64,000 nucleotides of DNA from positions 74,651,019-74,715,018 of the forward strand of contig NC_090729.1 in NCBI RefSeq assembly GCF_036898095.1, read 5' to 3'. The notes under the pieces are model-generated. The model had not been told where the DNA came from, searched no databases, and saw only the letters and a program-made list of their open reading frames with translations. A program made the position numbers and the translations under genes. Origin of the DNA: Palaemon carinicauda (lineage: Eukaryota; Arthropoda; Malacostraca; Decapoda; Palaemonidae). This document shows, one piece after another, positions 22,073 through 33,415 of this stretch (position 1 is the first letter of the stretch; every line of letters starts with the position of its first letter).

Positions 22073-25000
22073 TTCCTTCTTGCTTTGAAATATCTAAGGT
22101 AAAAAGCAAGAGCTCATACTGAATATAAAACTGCATAATTTCATGTATATCTTCACACCTGATTAGGTGCAAAAAAACTAACTAGAGTAGCATTTGCTTG
22201 CAATTGGTGAGTAACTCTTCATCTTGCATATTAAATATTTCCTTTCATTAACTAACACAAGTATGTATCTAACAATGTGCCATCCTTTTGATTGTTTCTT
22301 AAAAACAAGATCACATGCATTGTTTATTTTTCAATGTAAGGATTACTACTCATATCATCAAAGTACAGTTATTAGATGTTGATGTGTTGAATGGTGTTAT
22401 GTTTATTATGCATTTATGTATTTTATCATTTAAGAGTTAAGCTTCTGCCATGTATTTGTTGTCATTCAATAGATATGTGGCAGTTAACTAATGGCTATTT
22501 GAATTTATCTTGCTGCAGTGCTTATTGCATCTTTCCCTTAGTTTTGAAATAAGTAATTTACATAAATTTTTTAAAGATGAAAGCAATTTCCAGAAGTATA
22601 AGGCTGGTTGCAAACTAATCAAGAACTTTATGTAGAATTTAATTTCTTAAATAATGTTTTGTATACTACTTTTAAATCAAGTGCCACCTTAATGAGAACA
22701 CACTTAACTAATTTAATCTTGCATTTATAACAAATTACCTTTACAATAGTTCTGAATCATTGTGATGCAGAATTTCATGATTTTGGTGCCATGAATCTAG
22801 TACAGTATTGAGTATCTATATTATCCTAATAATTTTAGTTTTTTTTTAATTCAAAACTGATTAACAATAATATACCAAATGACATTACTAGAACTAATAA
22901 CAATTCTATAACCAACAGATAAATTTTTCGAAATTTACGTACATTGTTTATTATGTGTTCTGAAAATGTTTGACAGGTGAGAGGAGGGAGTTCCCAAGAG
23001 GGGATGAAGTTTCACCCATTGCCAAAGCTATCCTGGTTACTGTAGTTTATGTCAGGAGTGTGAAATTCATGGTCCCGGTATGGTCTTGTGGTCTGTGAGG
23101 TGAGTAAGTTACTATTATTATTATAATTGAGGAAAATATAACTAATCTGTAAGATGAATCCAAATAATATATTTTTGGTAAACCATGATGACCAGAGAAA
23201 TTAGTTGTAATCTTCAATATTGTCAATGATTAATTACCAGATCTTTTTAAATGACCCTCAAGACCATAATCATAATCACATTCATAATTGTCCCTTGAAA
23301 GGATTTGAGTTTGACATTCTAGTCATTCTGCTCTTAATTGGGTGTGTAAATTTTAGTAAAAAATAAGTTTCTTTTGAACATGAAAAGGATTCTAGTTTCA
23401 GAGCATCACAATACTGTACAGGTAAAGTAGAATTTATTCAAAAGTGTAGCAGGATTTTTATTGAAGATTTCTTTCAATCGGTAGTTGACCAAAGTACATT
23501 GAATAGGTTTTGAACCATACCGTGTTTTTCTAAACATTTCTATTATATCCTGTATAACTATAAGTACTTACGATGTAGTGAGGGGTATTTAATTAGTTTC
23601 AGCAAATGCAACAGCATGAGGGGACCTGATCAATTGCTAGATATGTAGGTTTCTTCAGGAGTTAATCATTTAAGAAATGACATATTTGGTGAGATATACA
23701 TTTCCAGTAATACATTTGCATCATATCACAAAAAAAATAAATTTTGAGTTTTCTTGTAAAGATAGTTTATAAAACTGCAGAGAGAAGTAGCAAAACGTAG
23801 GTACACAAGTGGGCATAAGCCTATTCTTCCTTAATCAATACTATGAAGCATGATAACGTAGTTACATTCTGTATTAAAGCACTCCTTTTTTATTATAATG
23901 TAATATTTTTTTATTATAATGTAGAATATATAGGATTCATACAAAATACCGTTATCTTAAAGAATCGGTGTTCAGGAATCTCATGGTGAAGGAGTTAGGT
24001 GATTCTTAGTGTTTAATTACATGATGTATCATGTATGCAGTCAAAGTGGATGAAGTGTAAATTTTCCATGTTGTTTAGCCAATTCTGAAGAATGACTGCT
24101 ACTTGATATTTCCACAACTAGAAGACTGTTTCATGTCTTAATAATCCTGCCAAAGTTATTGTTGATGTTATGAAGAGCAAAGGTATATAACACTATTGAT
24201 TAGGAGATTTGTTATGCTTTTAACATTGTATTGCACCTGACAGATAGCAGTATATAATACATTTTACTGTTTACTGTGAAATTTGCATTAGCATATTCAG
24301 CAATACTCTTTAAATATTAATACTTTGAAATAATTTTGTATTCTAATTTTTTTATATGTGTATGTCACAAAATGAGTTCTAGATTAGTTTCATTTGTATT
24401 GTGGATGTTGACATGTATGTAAATATTAGTGTGTTGTTGTTGGTTGTGGCTCATCAGAAAATTATGTCTATGTGTTGGTAATAATGGTTTAAAAGTGATT
24501 GAAAAGGAATGATTTATAAAACTGTACAGAAAATGGAGAAATTATGAGTTGTGAATTTACGACCATTATGGGTTGTGGTAGCCTATTGAAAATGTCCATA
24601 CCTAGTAATCTGTTAGACCGGAATTCGAAGCCCCTCATGCTTGATAGTTTCTAGTAGTGTCTGCAACCTCACTATCTTTGGGGAGCCTATAGGTTTGCCT
24701 GCTGAGTCATCAGTAGTCATTGCCTTGCTATCACTGGTTCTAGTTTAATGGAGAGGGGCTTGAGTGCTGCCCTTATGTAAATATGGTCAGTCTCTAGGGT
24801 CTTGTCTTGTCCCGTGCCTCTGCCATTCACGAGTGACTTTTAAACCTTTAAACCTATGATATTGATGGAATGATTTATTTCATCAAATTTTATCAACAAC
24901 ATTTTCTATAAATGTTTTGATTAATATGAGAAAACTCTGAAGTTTTGCACAGCCATTGCAAGAAATTTAGTGCATAAAAGGAAAAATAGTTCTTTGTATC

Positions 25001-25076
25001 CATAGTTCTTATGAATCTTTATTCCCCTGATTTGTCTGAGAATCAATGTTAAAAATGTTCAGTTATTCCAACACGC
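22073..25076. other. 3 kb of AT-rich DNA with no gene identified
   Basis: No open frame of note, no recognised repeat and no transposon ends seen. The one candidate is a splice-bounded 123-bp segment at 22977-23099, listed separately. This is probably host intron or intergenic DNA between two DIRS insertions. Confidence 0.6.
22977..23099 (+). other. Candidate 123-bp exon
   Basis: The segment is GC-richer than its surroundings. It is preceded by TGTTTGACAG and followed by the near-consensus donor GTGAGTAAGT (from 23100). One frame stays open for about 39 codons and stops just before the donor, so it would be a non-coding, UTR or terminal exon if real. It rests on splice signals only. Confidence 0.25.
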
Positions 25077-25365
25077 GACAACCCTAATATTATTTAACAG
25101 GGATTATCTTTCGGCGAAGCTGGAAGACTAGCCATTAAGACTTTAAGCGTGGTGGCAACTACCAACCCGCTAGTTAGTGGGATGGGTGGTGGGGGTTGTC
25201 AGCTACCCCTCTCACTCACATATTAGTGAATCTGAGCCACTTCTTCTTTTGGCTTTGAGGAGAAAGGACATGTCTACTCTCTGCTCCCTCAAAAGACTTG
25301 GCCATTGATTGTTTTTTTAGATTCTTTTCGTTTTCAGCTGTGCGTGTTCCTTCTTCTGCATCCTC

Positions 25366-25766
25366 ATGCGCATTTGTCCAGGGCCTAAGGGCCGCTCTAC
25401 TCTTATGGTACCTTCATGTCCTCGGTCGAGACCGACAACTATTCGTTGTGTCCTTCTTGTAGGGGACACTGCTGTGATTAGGGTAACAGCTGTGAAGAGT
25501 GTAACGAGTGGTCTGCCTTCCAGTGGGAGAGATTTGGGTGTTGGCGCAAGAAGACATCCAGTAGGGATTCTTCGTCTTTGGGGTCTTCCTCAAAGGCAAA
25601 GAAACCTGGGACATGTTCATGGACCACCATTCTCTTTCTAAAGCTCCCGCTGGTTCGACCTCTTCCGAGGGTGTTCAAGTAGGAACACAGACCAACTAAC
25701 ACCAGGCAACCTCGGGGTACCAGGGACATTGCTGCTTCCCCTAGAGAAGCAACTTTGCCCCTGCCC
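25366..25766 (+). pseudogene. DIRS B gag, N-terminal part
   Basis: It begins MRICPGPKGRS, the counterpart of MRTCPGPKGRS in element A. The following Cys motif is out of frame, and the run is soon broken. The copia LTR starts at 25767 inside the reading region; the remainder is at 33416. Confidence 0.65.
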
Positions 25767-25911
25767 TGTTAAGATTCTAGATCAGTGTGGCAGGGCAAAA
25801 TAAAGTATGGTGTCCATTTCTAAGACAATTTTAATGGTAGCCGCACATAGTTGTTACTCCCACTCACCTTCGCCTCCTGCAATAGAAAATAAACATTGAA
25901 GAGAGTTAACA
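25767..25911 (-). repeat. Copia 3' LTR (145 bp)
   Basis: It begins TGTTAAGATTCTAGATC and ends GAGAGTTAACA, with perfect TGTTAA...TTAACA terminal inverted repeats. It matches 33262-33415 over its length, apart from substitutions and one short indel near the C/T-rich stretch. Confidence 0.9.
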
Positions 25912-26099
25912 GACTCCCTATCTTTTGAAGAGAATAAAAAAAGAAAAATTGATGCTTTCAATATCACAAAACAGTAAAACAATGAATGGATTACAAACAC
26001 TTAAAACATACAACTTCTACAATGACTAATAAACTCCCCAAAAAAACATTAAACCAGTTAAACTGCTAAAATTTCAATAATCCGCTTTCCAGGGCTCTA

Positions 26100-26450
26100 G
26101 TTATTTTCATACATTTCACTCCCTTTTTTGTCATCACATCAGCCAATTGTGCTTTTGAATACAGTATACCCTAAAGATCCTTAACTCTCCATTCTTAACT
26201 ATATCTTTGAGAATAGCTATATCCATTCTTAATCTCTTTTCAGAAACATTTTTGACTGAGTACACATTGTCATAAACTGAACGGTTATCTACGCAGAGCT
26301 CCACTAACAATTTCCTTTCATCATCATACAGTATTTGAGACAACACATTCCCAAGATAGTAGTGCATGTCCACTGCTTCAACAGCAGCTAGTGTTTCTGC
26401 AGCAAGGGTGCTTTTCACAACTCTTCTAATTTTCTTTACCTCCCATTACT
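26100..26450 (-). pseudogene. Copia RNase H (C-terminal end of pol)
   Basis: On the minus strand, KSTLAAETLAAVEAVDMHYYL opens the RNase H (Glu box, from about 26418), followed by VDNRSVYDNVYSVKNVSEKRLRMD (Asp box) and an ILKDIVKNGELRIFRV strand. One base later in frame, the closing motif LADVMTKKG is readable (near 26125-26155), which shows a 1-nt slip. The signature is specific to copia. No RT lies directly upstream. Confidence 0.85.
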
Positions 26451-26577
26451 AGCAGGTGCAACTCGGGAAGGATATTGTTTATGAGATCGGCATTGTTCCT
26501 TGTTGATGTCGCTCACTATCACACAGTTCATTGTAATGTTGCTACCTTTAACAGCATATTTAAAAAGGCTACATGAT

Positions 26578-27116
26578 AGCTGTGTCTTTTCAATTTTAGA
26601 TATTACCATGAAATTTGGCAGGAACAGAGAAACTGTTTCACATCAATCCCTGAAATTTTCATTTGGATATGTGAATTATTGTAGGAACAATTTACTCCAT
26701 CGCCAAAAGTAAATAATCAACCCATACTGAAATAAACATTTGCTGTGGCTTTTCTATAGCAGATATCAACATGAAAATTAGTATGGTCAAAGTAAATATG
26801 CATCCCATAAATCCCTGAAAATTTAGATTGTGAAGTATTCTACAAGTAATTTACAGAGCCGCCTAAAATCAGCCTCCCGCGGATATTGAAAAATGGTTAC
26901 TGTGACTTTTCTATGTCAAGTATCAATACAAAAATCGATATGAATGTAGTGCACATAACGCCCATCAATCCATGTAAAAATCATTTGGATATCTGTAAAA
27001 CTAGGAGTAGTTTGTGGCTCCATACTGATTTTTTAGCTAAAAGTTGTCACCTACAAACAAAAGTGACAGCCAGGGCATGCCTATAGCAGGTATGAATATA
27101 AAAATTGGCAGAAAAA

Positions 27117-27118
<2 letters not shown>
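26578..27118. repeat. Divergent tandem array, about 160-bp unit, 3.3 copies
   Basis: Equivalent points start at 26579 (GCTGTGTCTTTTC), 26742 (GCTGTGGCTTTTC), 26899 (ACTGTGACTTTTC) and about 27060. Spacings are 163, 157 and about 161. Each unit goes on with a TATCAAcA(T/C)GAAAAT-like stretch and an AATCCcTGaAAAT-like stretch. The copies are strongly diverged, like an old satellite, and sit where copia RT would be expected. Confidence 0.65.
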
Positions 27119-27202
<84 letters not shown>

Positions 27203-27210
27203 AATATATA

Positions 27211-27295
<85 letters not shown>
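27119..27295. repeat. (TA)n microsatellite ending in (CA)n
   Basis: Alternating TA with two internal ATACTGTATA motifs (near 27160 and 27210). It passes into ACACACAC directly before a Tigger-type end at 27296. Confidence 0.95.
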
Positions 27296-27297
<2 letters not shown>

Positions 27298-27474
27298 GTG
27301 ATGCCTTTCAACACAAAATTAATTGGTTCCGTAAGAGCTTTCGTAAAGTGATTTTTTGTGTAGCGAGTCGCCTTTTACATGTAAATAGCCTAATTCGTTC
27401 AGACCCTAGAAAATACCACATTAAATAAGTGTAGAAAGGATATGCAACACTAAACCACTAAACAGTACTAAATA
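27296..27474 (+). mobile_element. Left-end fragment of a Tigger-type MITE
   Basis: It begins CAGTGATGCCTTTCAACAC and includes the same CGTAAAGTGATTTTTT and TTCGTGTAGC-like pieces as the fuller copy beginning at 27475. It stops at the TA that precedes that copy, so a sibling MITE appears to have inserted into it. Confidence 0.65.
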
Positions 27475-27985
27475 CAGTAATGCCTCACAACACGAAATTA
27501 ATTTGTTCTGGAGTGGCTTTTGTAAAGTGATTTTTTTCGTGATGTGAGTCACATTTCATATGCAAATTGCCTAATTTGTTCCAACCCCTAAAAAACATCA
27601 CATTAAGTCTCATTATAAAGCTACAGTATAACCATAATGAAATACTGTACAGCCAAATACATTTGAACCATTCAATATACCTAAACTAAATGTTAATACC
27701 TTTAAATTAAGTAGTTATTACAACAATATAATAATAAATTGAAAATAATACAATACATACAGTACTATTATAATTACCCCTATTATAGAATACAGCTACA
27801 TTTTCTGTCTGAATCCATTTTCTTTAATTCTGTGATGGGTGACTATTTTATTCTAGGCCTGGCTGGCAAATCTCTTTTCTTATAGTGAAACATTTTTCGT
27901 AAAGTGAAGCATAAAAATATTCGCATCTCGTCTCGTAGCTTGAAAATTTCGTAAGCAGAGTCTTTCGTGAATAGAGGTATGACTG
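27475..27985 (+). mobile_element. Tigger-type MITE, 511 bp
   Basis: Left CAGTAATGCCTCACAACACG and right TTCGTGAATAGAGGTATGACTG are inverted. TA flanks both sides (27473-27474 and 27986-27987). It contains no transposase, so it is non-autonomous. Confidence 0.75.
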
Positions 27986-28003
27986 TATATGAAAAATACT
28001 GTA

Positions 28004-28425
28004 CAGTGATACCTCTACATACGATCTTAATTCGTTCCAGAAACTACTTCATATGTTAAAACGATCGTATGTTGGAGCAAATATTCCCATAAGAATATAC
28101 AGTAATTTGTTTAATTCGTTCCTCAGCTTAAAAACCCATAATAACTCCTTAATAAATGGCTACACATAATCACACATAACAATACAATATAATAATACAG
28201 AAATATCTAAAAAAAGAATAATAATAAAGAAATAATAAATAAAAAAGGGGTTTTTATGTAACACTTTACCTTAGCGATAGGCCAGCGCAGGTGTAGGGAT
28301 TGCTACGCAGGAGGAAATGGAAGATCAGTGAGTAGGTAGGGACGGCGACTTTGTACGATAACGTGTACGATAACTTACACTAACTTACACTACGTGAACT
28401 TTAACTTAACTTAGCTTATGTAAGA
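28004..28425 (-). mobile_element. 3'-end fragment of the 2728-5243 Tigger family
   Basis: Starting after TA (28002-28003), CAGTGATACCTCTACATACG and the following about 400 bp are the reverse complement of the 3' untranslated end of the Tigger at 2728-5243, including the CTACGCAGGAGG and CCTTAGCGATAGGCC pieces. The other end is missing, cut off by the LINE at about 28430. Confidence 0.8.
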
Positions 28426-28429
28426 TCAA

Positions 28430-30700
28430 ATAGAAGATGGTCAATACAAGACTGATGTTTACCTGGAAAAAAACAGGGTATGTTATCTCCTATCTAATGT
28501 GGATTTAGAAAAATGTACTCAACAACTGATGTGTTGATACGACTTGAGTCCTCTATTTGTGAAACCTTTGCTTCCAAACAGCATCATGTAACAGTCTTTT
28601 TTTACCTTAATAAGTCATATGATACTGCATGGAGATATGGCATACTTGAAACCATTCATAATTTGGTATTATGAGGAGAGCTACCATTGTTCATTCAATC
28701 ATTTATATCTCATAGATTTTTTTCAAGTGAGAGTGAGGGAAGGTCTATCAGAGATGAAATGTCAGGAAGAAGGAGTTCCCAAAGGTAGTGTGCTAAATGT
28801 AACCCTATTTGCACTAGCTATTAATGGGTTATCCTCTGTCATTCCCAAGATATTCTTTCAACGCTATTTGTAGGTGATCTCTCCATATCATTTGCTGGAG
28901 CTAGAATGACAATGTTTGAGAGAAAACTGCAATTCTCAATTGACAAAATTATCCAGTGGGCTGATATGAATGGGTTTTAAGTTTTTGACAAGCAAAACTA
29001 CTGTTGTTCATTTTTGTCATATTCGGGGAGTACATCCAGACCCGGATATATACATCAAAGGCCAACGGACTCCCTGTGTAAATGAAGCTAGATTTTTAGG
29101 GATGATATTTGATTGTAGGCTTACATGGGTTCCTCACTTAAAGGCATTAAAAACTAAATGTCTTGAGGCTCTGAATCTTTTAAAAGTTTTGTCCCATACA
29201 TCACGGGGAGTACACCACAAAACTATTTTGAAATTATACAAGGCCTTAATTTAAAAAAAAAAAAAAAAAGTTATGGGTGTAAAATATATTCCTCAGCCAC
29301 CCCAAGTCGACTAAAGATTTTAGATTCTATACACCATACTGGTATCAGATTGGCCACTGGAGCCTTTAGAACTTCACCTATCCCAAGCCTGTTTGTTGAC
29401 GCTGGAGAGTTACCTTTAGACCTTTACCGTAAGTCTTCTATTGTTCGGTATTGGTTTAGGTTGCAAAGACTCCCTAATTCTTTAGCTTTTCAGACTGCAA
29501 GCCGTGTAAGGCACTCAACATACTTTGAGATGCACCCAAAATCTTCTCAACCTTATGGTTTTCGGGTGAAACAATTATTGAACAGTCTTGATATAATTAG
29601 AAGTAAGGTGCTTCCATTTAAGATGTCATCAACACCTGCATGGAAATTACCTGAGATATCTTTTTGTAAATATTTTATTGGTGTTAGAAAGAATATGACT
29701 AAAGTTAGAAGCCAGATCTTTTTTTTTATGGAACATGATGCAGAACATATCAACTTTTATATATACCGAAGGCTCCACATCTGATGCTGGCGTTGGATTT
29801 GTAGTACATAGTAATGGTTTTAATTGTAAAGGTGCACTTCCTCTAACAACTTCCGCATTTACTGCCAAACTGTATGGCATACTAACCGCTATTAAGAAAA
29901 TAGAGTAGGAGGCGGAGGGTTTTTTAGTGATGCAAGGAGTGTCCTTCAAGCTTTAGAAGTTTTCAATTCAACCCTTTAGTTTTAAAGATTTTAGAATGGC
30001 TTTTTATTACTGGACTGAGAGGTATAACAGTTCGATTTTGTTGGGTTCCAGCACATGTAGGTGTGTCTGGTAATGAGAAGGCAGATTTACTAGCAAAGAA
30101 TGCTGCATCCAAGTTGCTATCAAGGTATCCCATTCCCTGTAATGATTTCCTACCTACCATCAAGAAATTGTTTTATGATAATTGATAACAACACTGGGAT
30201 AGTCTAGATGGCAATAAAATGAGAGAAATAACAAATGTCATATCTCCTTGGAGGTATAACGTGATGCCCCAAATGTGGGAGACGTCTCTTTTCCGTCTCC
30301 ACATCAGTCACACTCGGTTGACACACAAGTTTCCTCTAAATGGCCAACACCAACCATATTGCGAAGACTGTTTTGTACCCTTGACAGTGAGACATTTGCT
30401 GATTGAATACCCCACTTATAGTACTGAAAGAAATAGACATCTGCTCGAGGTGAGGATGGCAGGTTCACCCTTGCTAAGATTCTTGGACATGATGCGTCGT
30501 ACCATACTTGTGGTATTTTTAAATTTATTTCAGAAGCAGGTCTTTTTAAAGTTATTTAGCTGTTATAAGGATGTTTTTGCTTTTATTGTTTTAAACTGAA
30601 TTACCATTTACTTATTCATTTATTTATTTATAACAAATAATATCAGTGTCAATGACCTTAGATGTCAGGATGCCAGATAACTGATTATCAATCAATTAAG
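28430..30700 (+). mobile_element. I-group LINE with RNase H, 5'-truncated
   Basis: RT finger/palm remnants, thumb, RNase H and a C-terminal Cys-His segment run left to right. A 3' end follows, with GATGTCAGGATGCCAGATAAC and a short ATCAATCAAT tail (30660-30700). It interrupts the minus-strand copia element. Confidence 0.8.
28500..30600 (+). pseudogene. I-group LINE RT and RNase H, degenerate
   Basis: The RT is recognised by EEGVPKGSVLNVTLFALAINGL (near 28770). The active-site box reads FVGD (28867-28878) in place of an F/Y-x-D-D motif, so the first Asp is lost to Gly. Thumb residues follow (TVVHFCH, ARFLGMIFDCRLTWVPHL near 29080). The RNase H starts near 29764 with YTEGSTSDAGVGF (Asp to Glu at the first acidic position), TTSAFTAKLYGI, then the WVPAHVGVSGNEKADLLAKNA block (near 30045). 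The last part has a C-x2-C-H-type segment (YCEDCFVPLTVRHLLIEYP, near 30357). Several stops and frame changes occur. Confidence 0.8.
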
Positions 30701-30898
30701 CAATCCAACTTTTGGAACACTTGTGACTGTTACACTTTCTTTGGGTGTGTTATCAATAGTGGGTGCGTCGTCCTCTTTTTCCTTTGCTTGACCACTACTT
30801 TCATCTTCTACGGGAGTTTGCACTGGATTTACAACTGCTTCAATCTCTGTCTTGTTGCTTTTAACCTTTCCTTCCTTTTTTCTCTGGCACCGTAACAT
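30692..30898 (-). pseudogene. Copia linker between integrase and RT
   Basis: Charged, low-complexity minus-strand segment (KTEIEAVVNPVQTPVEDESSG, KEKEDDAPTIDNTPKESV). It lies downstream of the integrase and is cut by the 3' tail of the I-group LINE at about 30700. It resembles the hydrophilic spacer of copia polyproteins in position only. Confidence 0.5.
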
Positions 30899-31185
30899 GG
30901 CAAGTAGTACATCTTCGTCAATGTCCCTGTGAAACCTATATGGTATCTCCTGAACGTAAATTTTCCTGTGCTCTTACAATATTAGAGCCATATTTTAATA
31001 TTACTTTTACCATCTTGACCAATAACCCTGGCTGGTCCTTTCCATTCCTTTTGCTCTTCTCTCTTGAAATATTGATCTCCCCTTCTAAGGATTTTACTAG
31101 TGGTTCTTACTTTGTGTCCTAGTGCTCTCCTTATCTTCTCAGATGATTCAGCGGGAATAAAAGCTTTCCTTACAGAGTGGCTGGC

Positions 31186-32003
31186 ATGAGGGTGTTTAGC
31201 AACTACTTCACTTGATGTAGTACCTTCTAGTGGAGGGAGAGTTCACCAATCAGGGAACATAGCGACTTAGGGTTATGTCCGTACACAAGTTGATATGGGC
31301 TGAAGACTCCTACCATCTGAAGATAATTTTTAGCATTAACTGCCCATGCTAAAGCCACTTTTAAGGACAAATCTGGTTGCTCTGCCATTATTTTGATAAC
31401 CATTTCACTTATAACTGCATGATTATGCTCTCACAGGCCATTGCATAAGGGAGAATATGCTGCAGTATGCATCACTTCAATGTTCATGTTCTCACATATT
31501 TCCAGGAGTGTCGTTAGCAAACCCCCCACCATTATCACAGAAAAACTTCACAGGTGTTCCCAAACCAGTTCCCAACTAGGTTTCAATGATTTTCTCAACT
31601 ACCTCCTTAGGATCTTTCCTTTTTGTAAAACACGACTTTGAGAACCTTGTTGCAAATGTCCACCATATGCAGAAAATAGATATCTCCTTTCTTATACTCC
31701 TTCAAGTCTATTGCCATAACTTTATTGCATTCTTTTGCCATATTCACACTAACAATGAGTCATGGTGGTGTTTTCTTATATTTCATGCATGTCTCACAGC
31801 TATTTGAGACTTCATCATACGTGTAACACTTCGTCCTCAATACCTGCATTTTTCAACAGCTGAATGGGGGTCTTATATGTAGGATGATCAAATTGTTGAT
31901 GTAGTTTTTCCATCTTTCTTTTCCTCCCTTTGCCATCATTGCCCAAGGTTAGTAATATTTCTTCTGTTTTCTTCAAAGCTTCTTTCTCATCTCTTAGTGG
32001 CAA
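31186..32003 (-). pseudogene. Copia integrase, degenerate
   Basis: A GAG-pre-integrase zinc-binding part is visible (HQQFDHPTYKTPIQLLKNAGI, near 31895), with a CETCMKYKK Cys pair near 31800. The core has VMAIDLKEYKKGDIYFLHMVD (first Asp, near 31700), DNGGGFAND (second Asp, near 31525) and a CNGL-stop-EHNHAV block with the catalytic Glu (near 31430). These are followed by ALAWAVNAKNYLQM and FSPYQLVYGHNPK (near 31270-31350). The catalytic residues are kept, but the frame is broken several times. Confidence 0.78.
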
Positions 32004-32185
32004 GCAATAGTGTCCAAGTCCAACCTCATTTGCACTCTCTTCATTGATGTCTTATTGAGCAATAAGGGAATAGAGCAATTCACTACATCAGCTGTTACAC
32101 TTGCTTTGTCACCTATTATGTTCACTGGAAGTTTAACCTTCTTCAATGATTTATACACATTGCCATCACCAAATCTAAATGTTTT

Positions 32186-32437
32186 TTACTTTCTTCCTCT
32201 TCTATTCTGTTTCTCCTCTTCTGACAATGTCTGTATGTACATTTTCATCCAGTCAGCACCACACACAGAAGAACTGCAGGCTGTGTCCAGGATAGCATAA
32301 CTAACAGATTCCGTCATTAACACAGACATCGCTTCATTCTCCACAACAGCATATGACTCTGCATCTTTAGGTGGATCTTCACTAGCACTGTTAACATCCA
32401 CTGTCTTTTTACATGCAAGAGACAGGTGGTATTGCAC
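32186..32437 (-). pseudogene. Copia protease (retropepsin-like)
   Basis: A single open block holds SYAILDTACSSSVCGADW (near 32280). It has the position and shape of the D-T/S-G-A active-site turn of copia proteases, written DTACSSS here, followed by WMKMYIQTL. It lies between gag and the GAG-pre-integrase domain, as expected. The exact catalytic competence is uncertain because the turn is DTA. Confidence 0.65.
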
Positions 32438-32559
32438 ATATAAAGCATTTTCTTACATTGGCAAATCTATCAACATAAATTAGTTTCTCTGTCCACTTTT
32501 CTCTCTAGTTACCACATTTCCTCTTCCTCTGCCTCCCCTGAGTCCTCCATGTCCTCTTG

Positions 32560-33240
32560 ATTGTGTAACTACATTTACCGCCTCTGCTAAACACAGGCTC
32601 AGACTTCATCACTTCTGCAGGAGTCACACTGGCACACTTTCCTGACATGCCCCCAAAGACAACACTTCCTGACTCCCAAAAAGTTTTTTGAGTGCTTGTT
32701 GCATGGAGTCAAACATCTTATCTGGCTCACTGAAAGACACTGCTGTCAACACCATCTTTTCGTCTTTCACTTCTAGCCCAGCATTGTCCAGCAACTTGAA
32801 TGCCAAAATGCACTTTGATATCATCACTTGGTACTGCTTCAAAACAACACTTCTCTTCACATACTCCAGAATCTACTTCATAGTGTCTTCCTTCCCCTTC
32901 TTGTATGTGTCGAATCTGGTCCGTGCCTCATATGCAGCTGATATTTCGTCCATTTTGTACCACTTGTCTAAGTGTTGAAGCAAAACTTGTACCCAGTCAT
33001 CGTTTGCCAGAGGCTGAATGTCCATCTCTTGAGAACCTTGCCTCTAACCTCGTTTCCTTTTGGGAATGACAGGTCAAGTGTCACAGCTTGTTTCTTTTCC
33101 TTAACATTGGTGACATGCACCCATGCCCTGAACTCTGACATGCACCCATGCCCTGAACTCTTGTTTCCAGCAATCATAACTCTTGTCTCCTCCAAAGACT
33201 GGCACTTCTTAATTCTTTTCAATATCCTTCCACCTGCCAC
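32560..33240 (-). pseudogene. Copia Gag, degenerate
   Basis: The gag begins soon after the primer-binding site. Helical segments DKWYKMDEISAAYEAR (near 32950) and KRSVVLKQYQVMISKCILAFKLL (near 32860) resemble copia/UBN2-type Gag. A zinc-knuckle-like piece (CLWGHVRKVC, out of frame, near 32660) precedes the protease. Stops and frame changes break it into three blocks. A short direct repeat (CATGCACCCATGCCCTGAACTCT at about 33114-33162) lies inside. Confidence 0.6.
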
Positions 33241-33248
33241 TAACCACG

Positions 33249-33259
33249 CTCTGCTACCA
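33249..33259 (-). promoter_or_regulatory. Copia primer-binding site, initiator-Met tRNA type
   Basis: On the minus strand the 11 bases TGGTAGCAGAG lie two bases inside the 5' LTR. They match the complement of the 3' end of eukaryotic initiator-Met tRNA (CUCUGCUACCA). Copia elements commonly prime from this tRNA. Confidence 0.75.
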
Positions 33260-33261
33260 GT

Positions 33262-33415
33262 TGTTAAGATTCTAGATCAATGTGGCAGGGCAAAGTAAAG
33301 TCTGCTGTCCGTTTCTAAGACAATTTTAATGGTAGCCGCACATAGCTGTTACTCCTACCATAGTTCCTCACTTTCTCCTCCTGCAATAACAAATACACAT
33401 TTAAGAGAGTTAACA
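33262..33415 (-). repeat. Copia 5' LTR (154 bp)
   Basis: Counterpart of 25767-25911, with the same TGTTAAGATTCTAGATC start and AGAGAGTTAACA end on the plus strand. It differs by substitutions and by a CTACCATAGTTCC-type insertion. Confidence 0.9.

Larger units (their letters stand above)
25767..33415 (-). mobile_element. Ty1/copia-type LTR retrotransposon, heavily invaded
   Basis: Two LTRs in the same orientation bound the element (25767-25911 and 33262-33415). Reading the minus strand from 33415 gives LTR, primer-binding site, gag, protease, integrase, then RNase H and LTR, the copia order with integrase before RT/RNase H. The RT itself is not recognisable. Its place holds a plus-strand LINE (28430-30700), Tigger-type pieces, (TA)n and a tandem array. 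A clean 5-bp target duplication was not seen (left flank TGCCC, right flank CGCCT). Confidence 0.85.
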
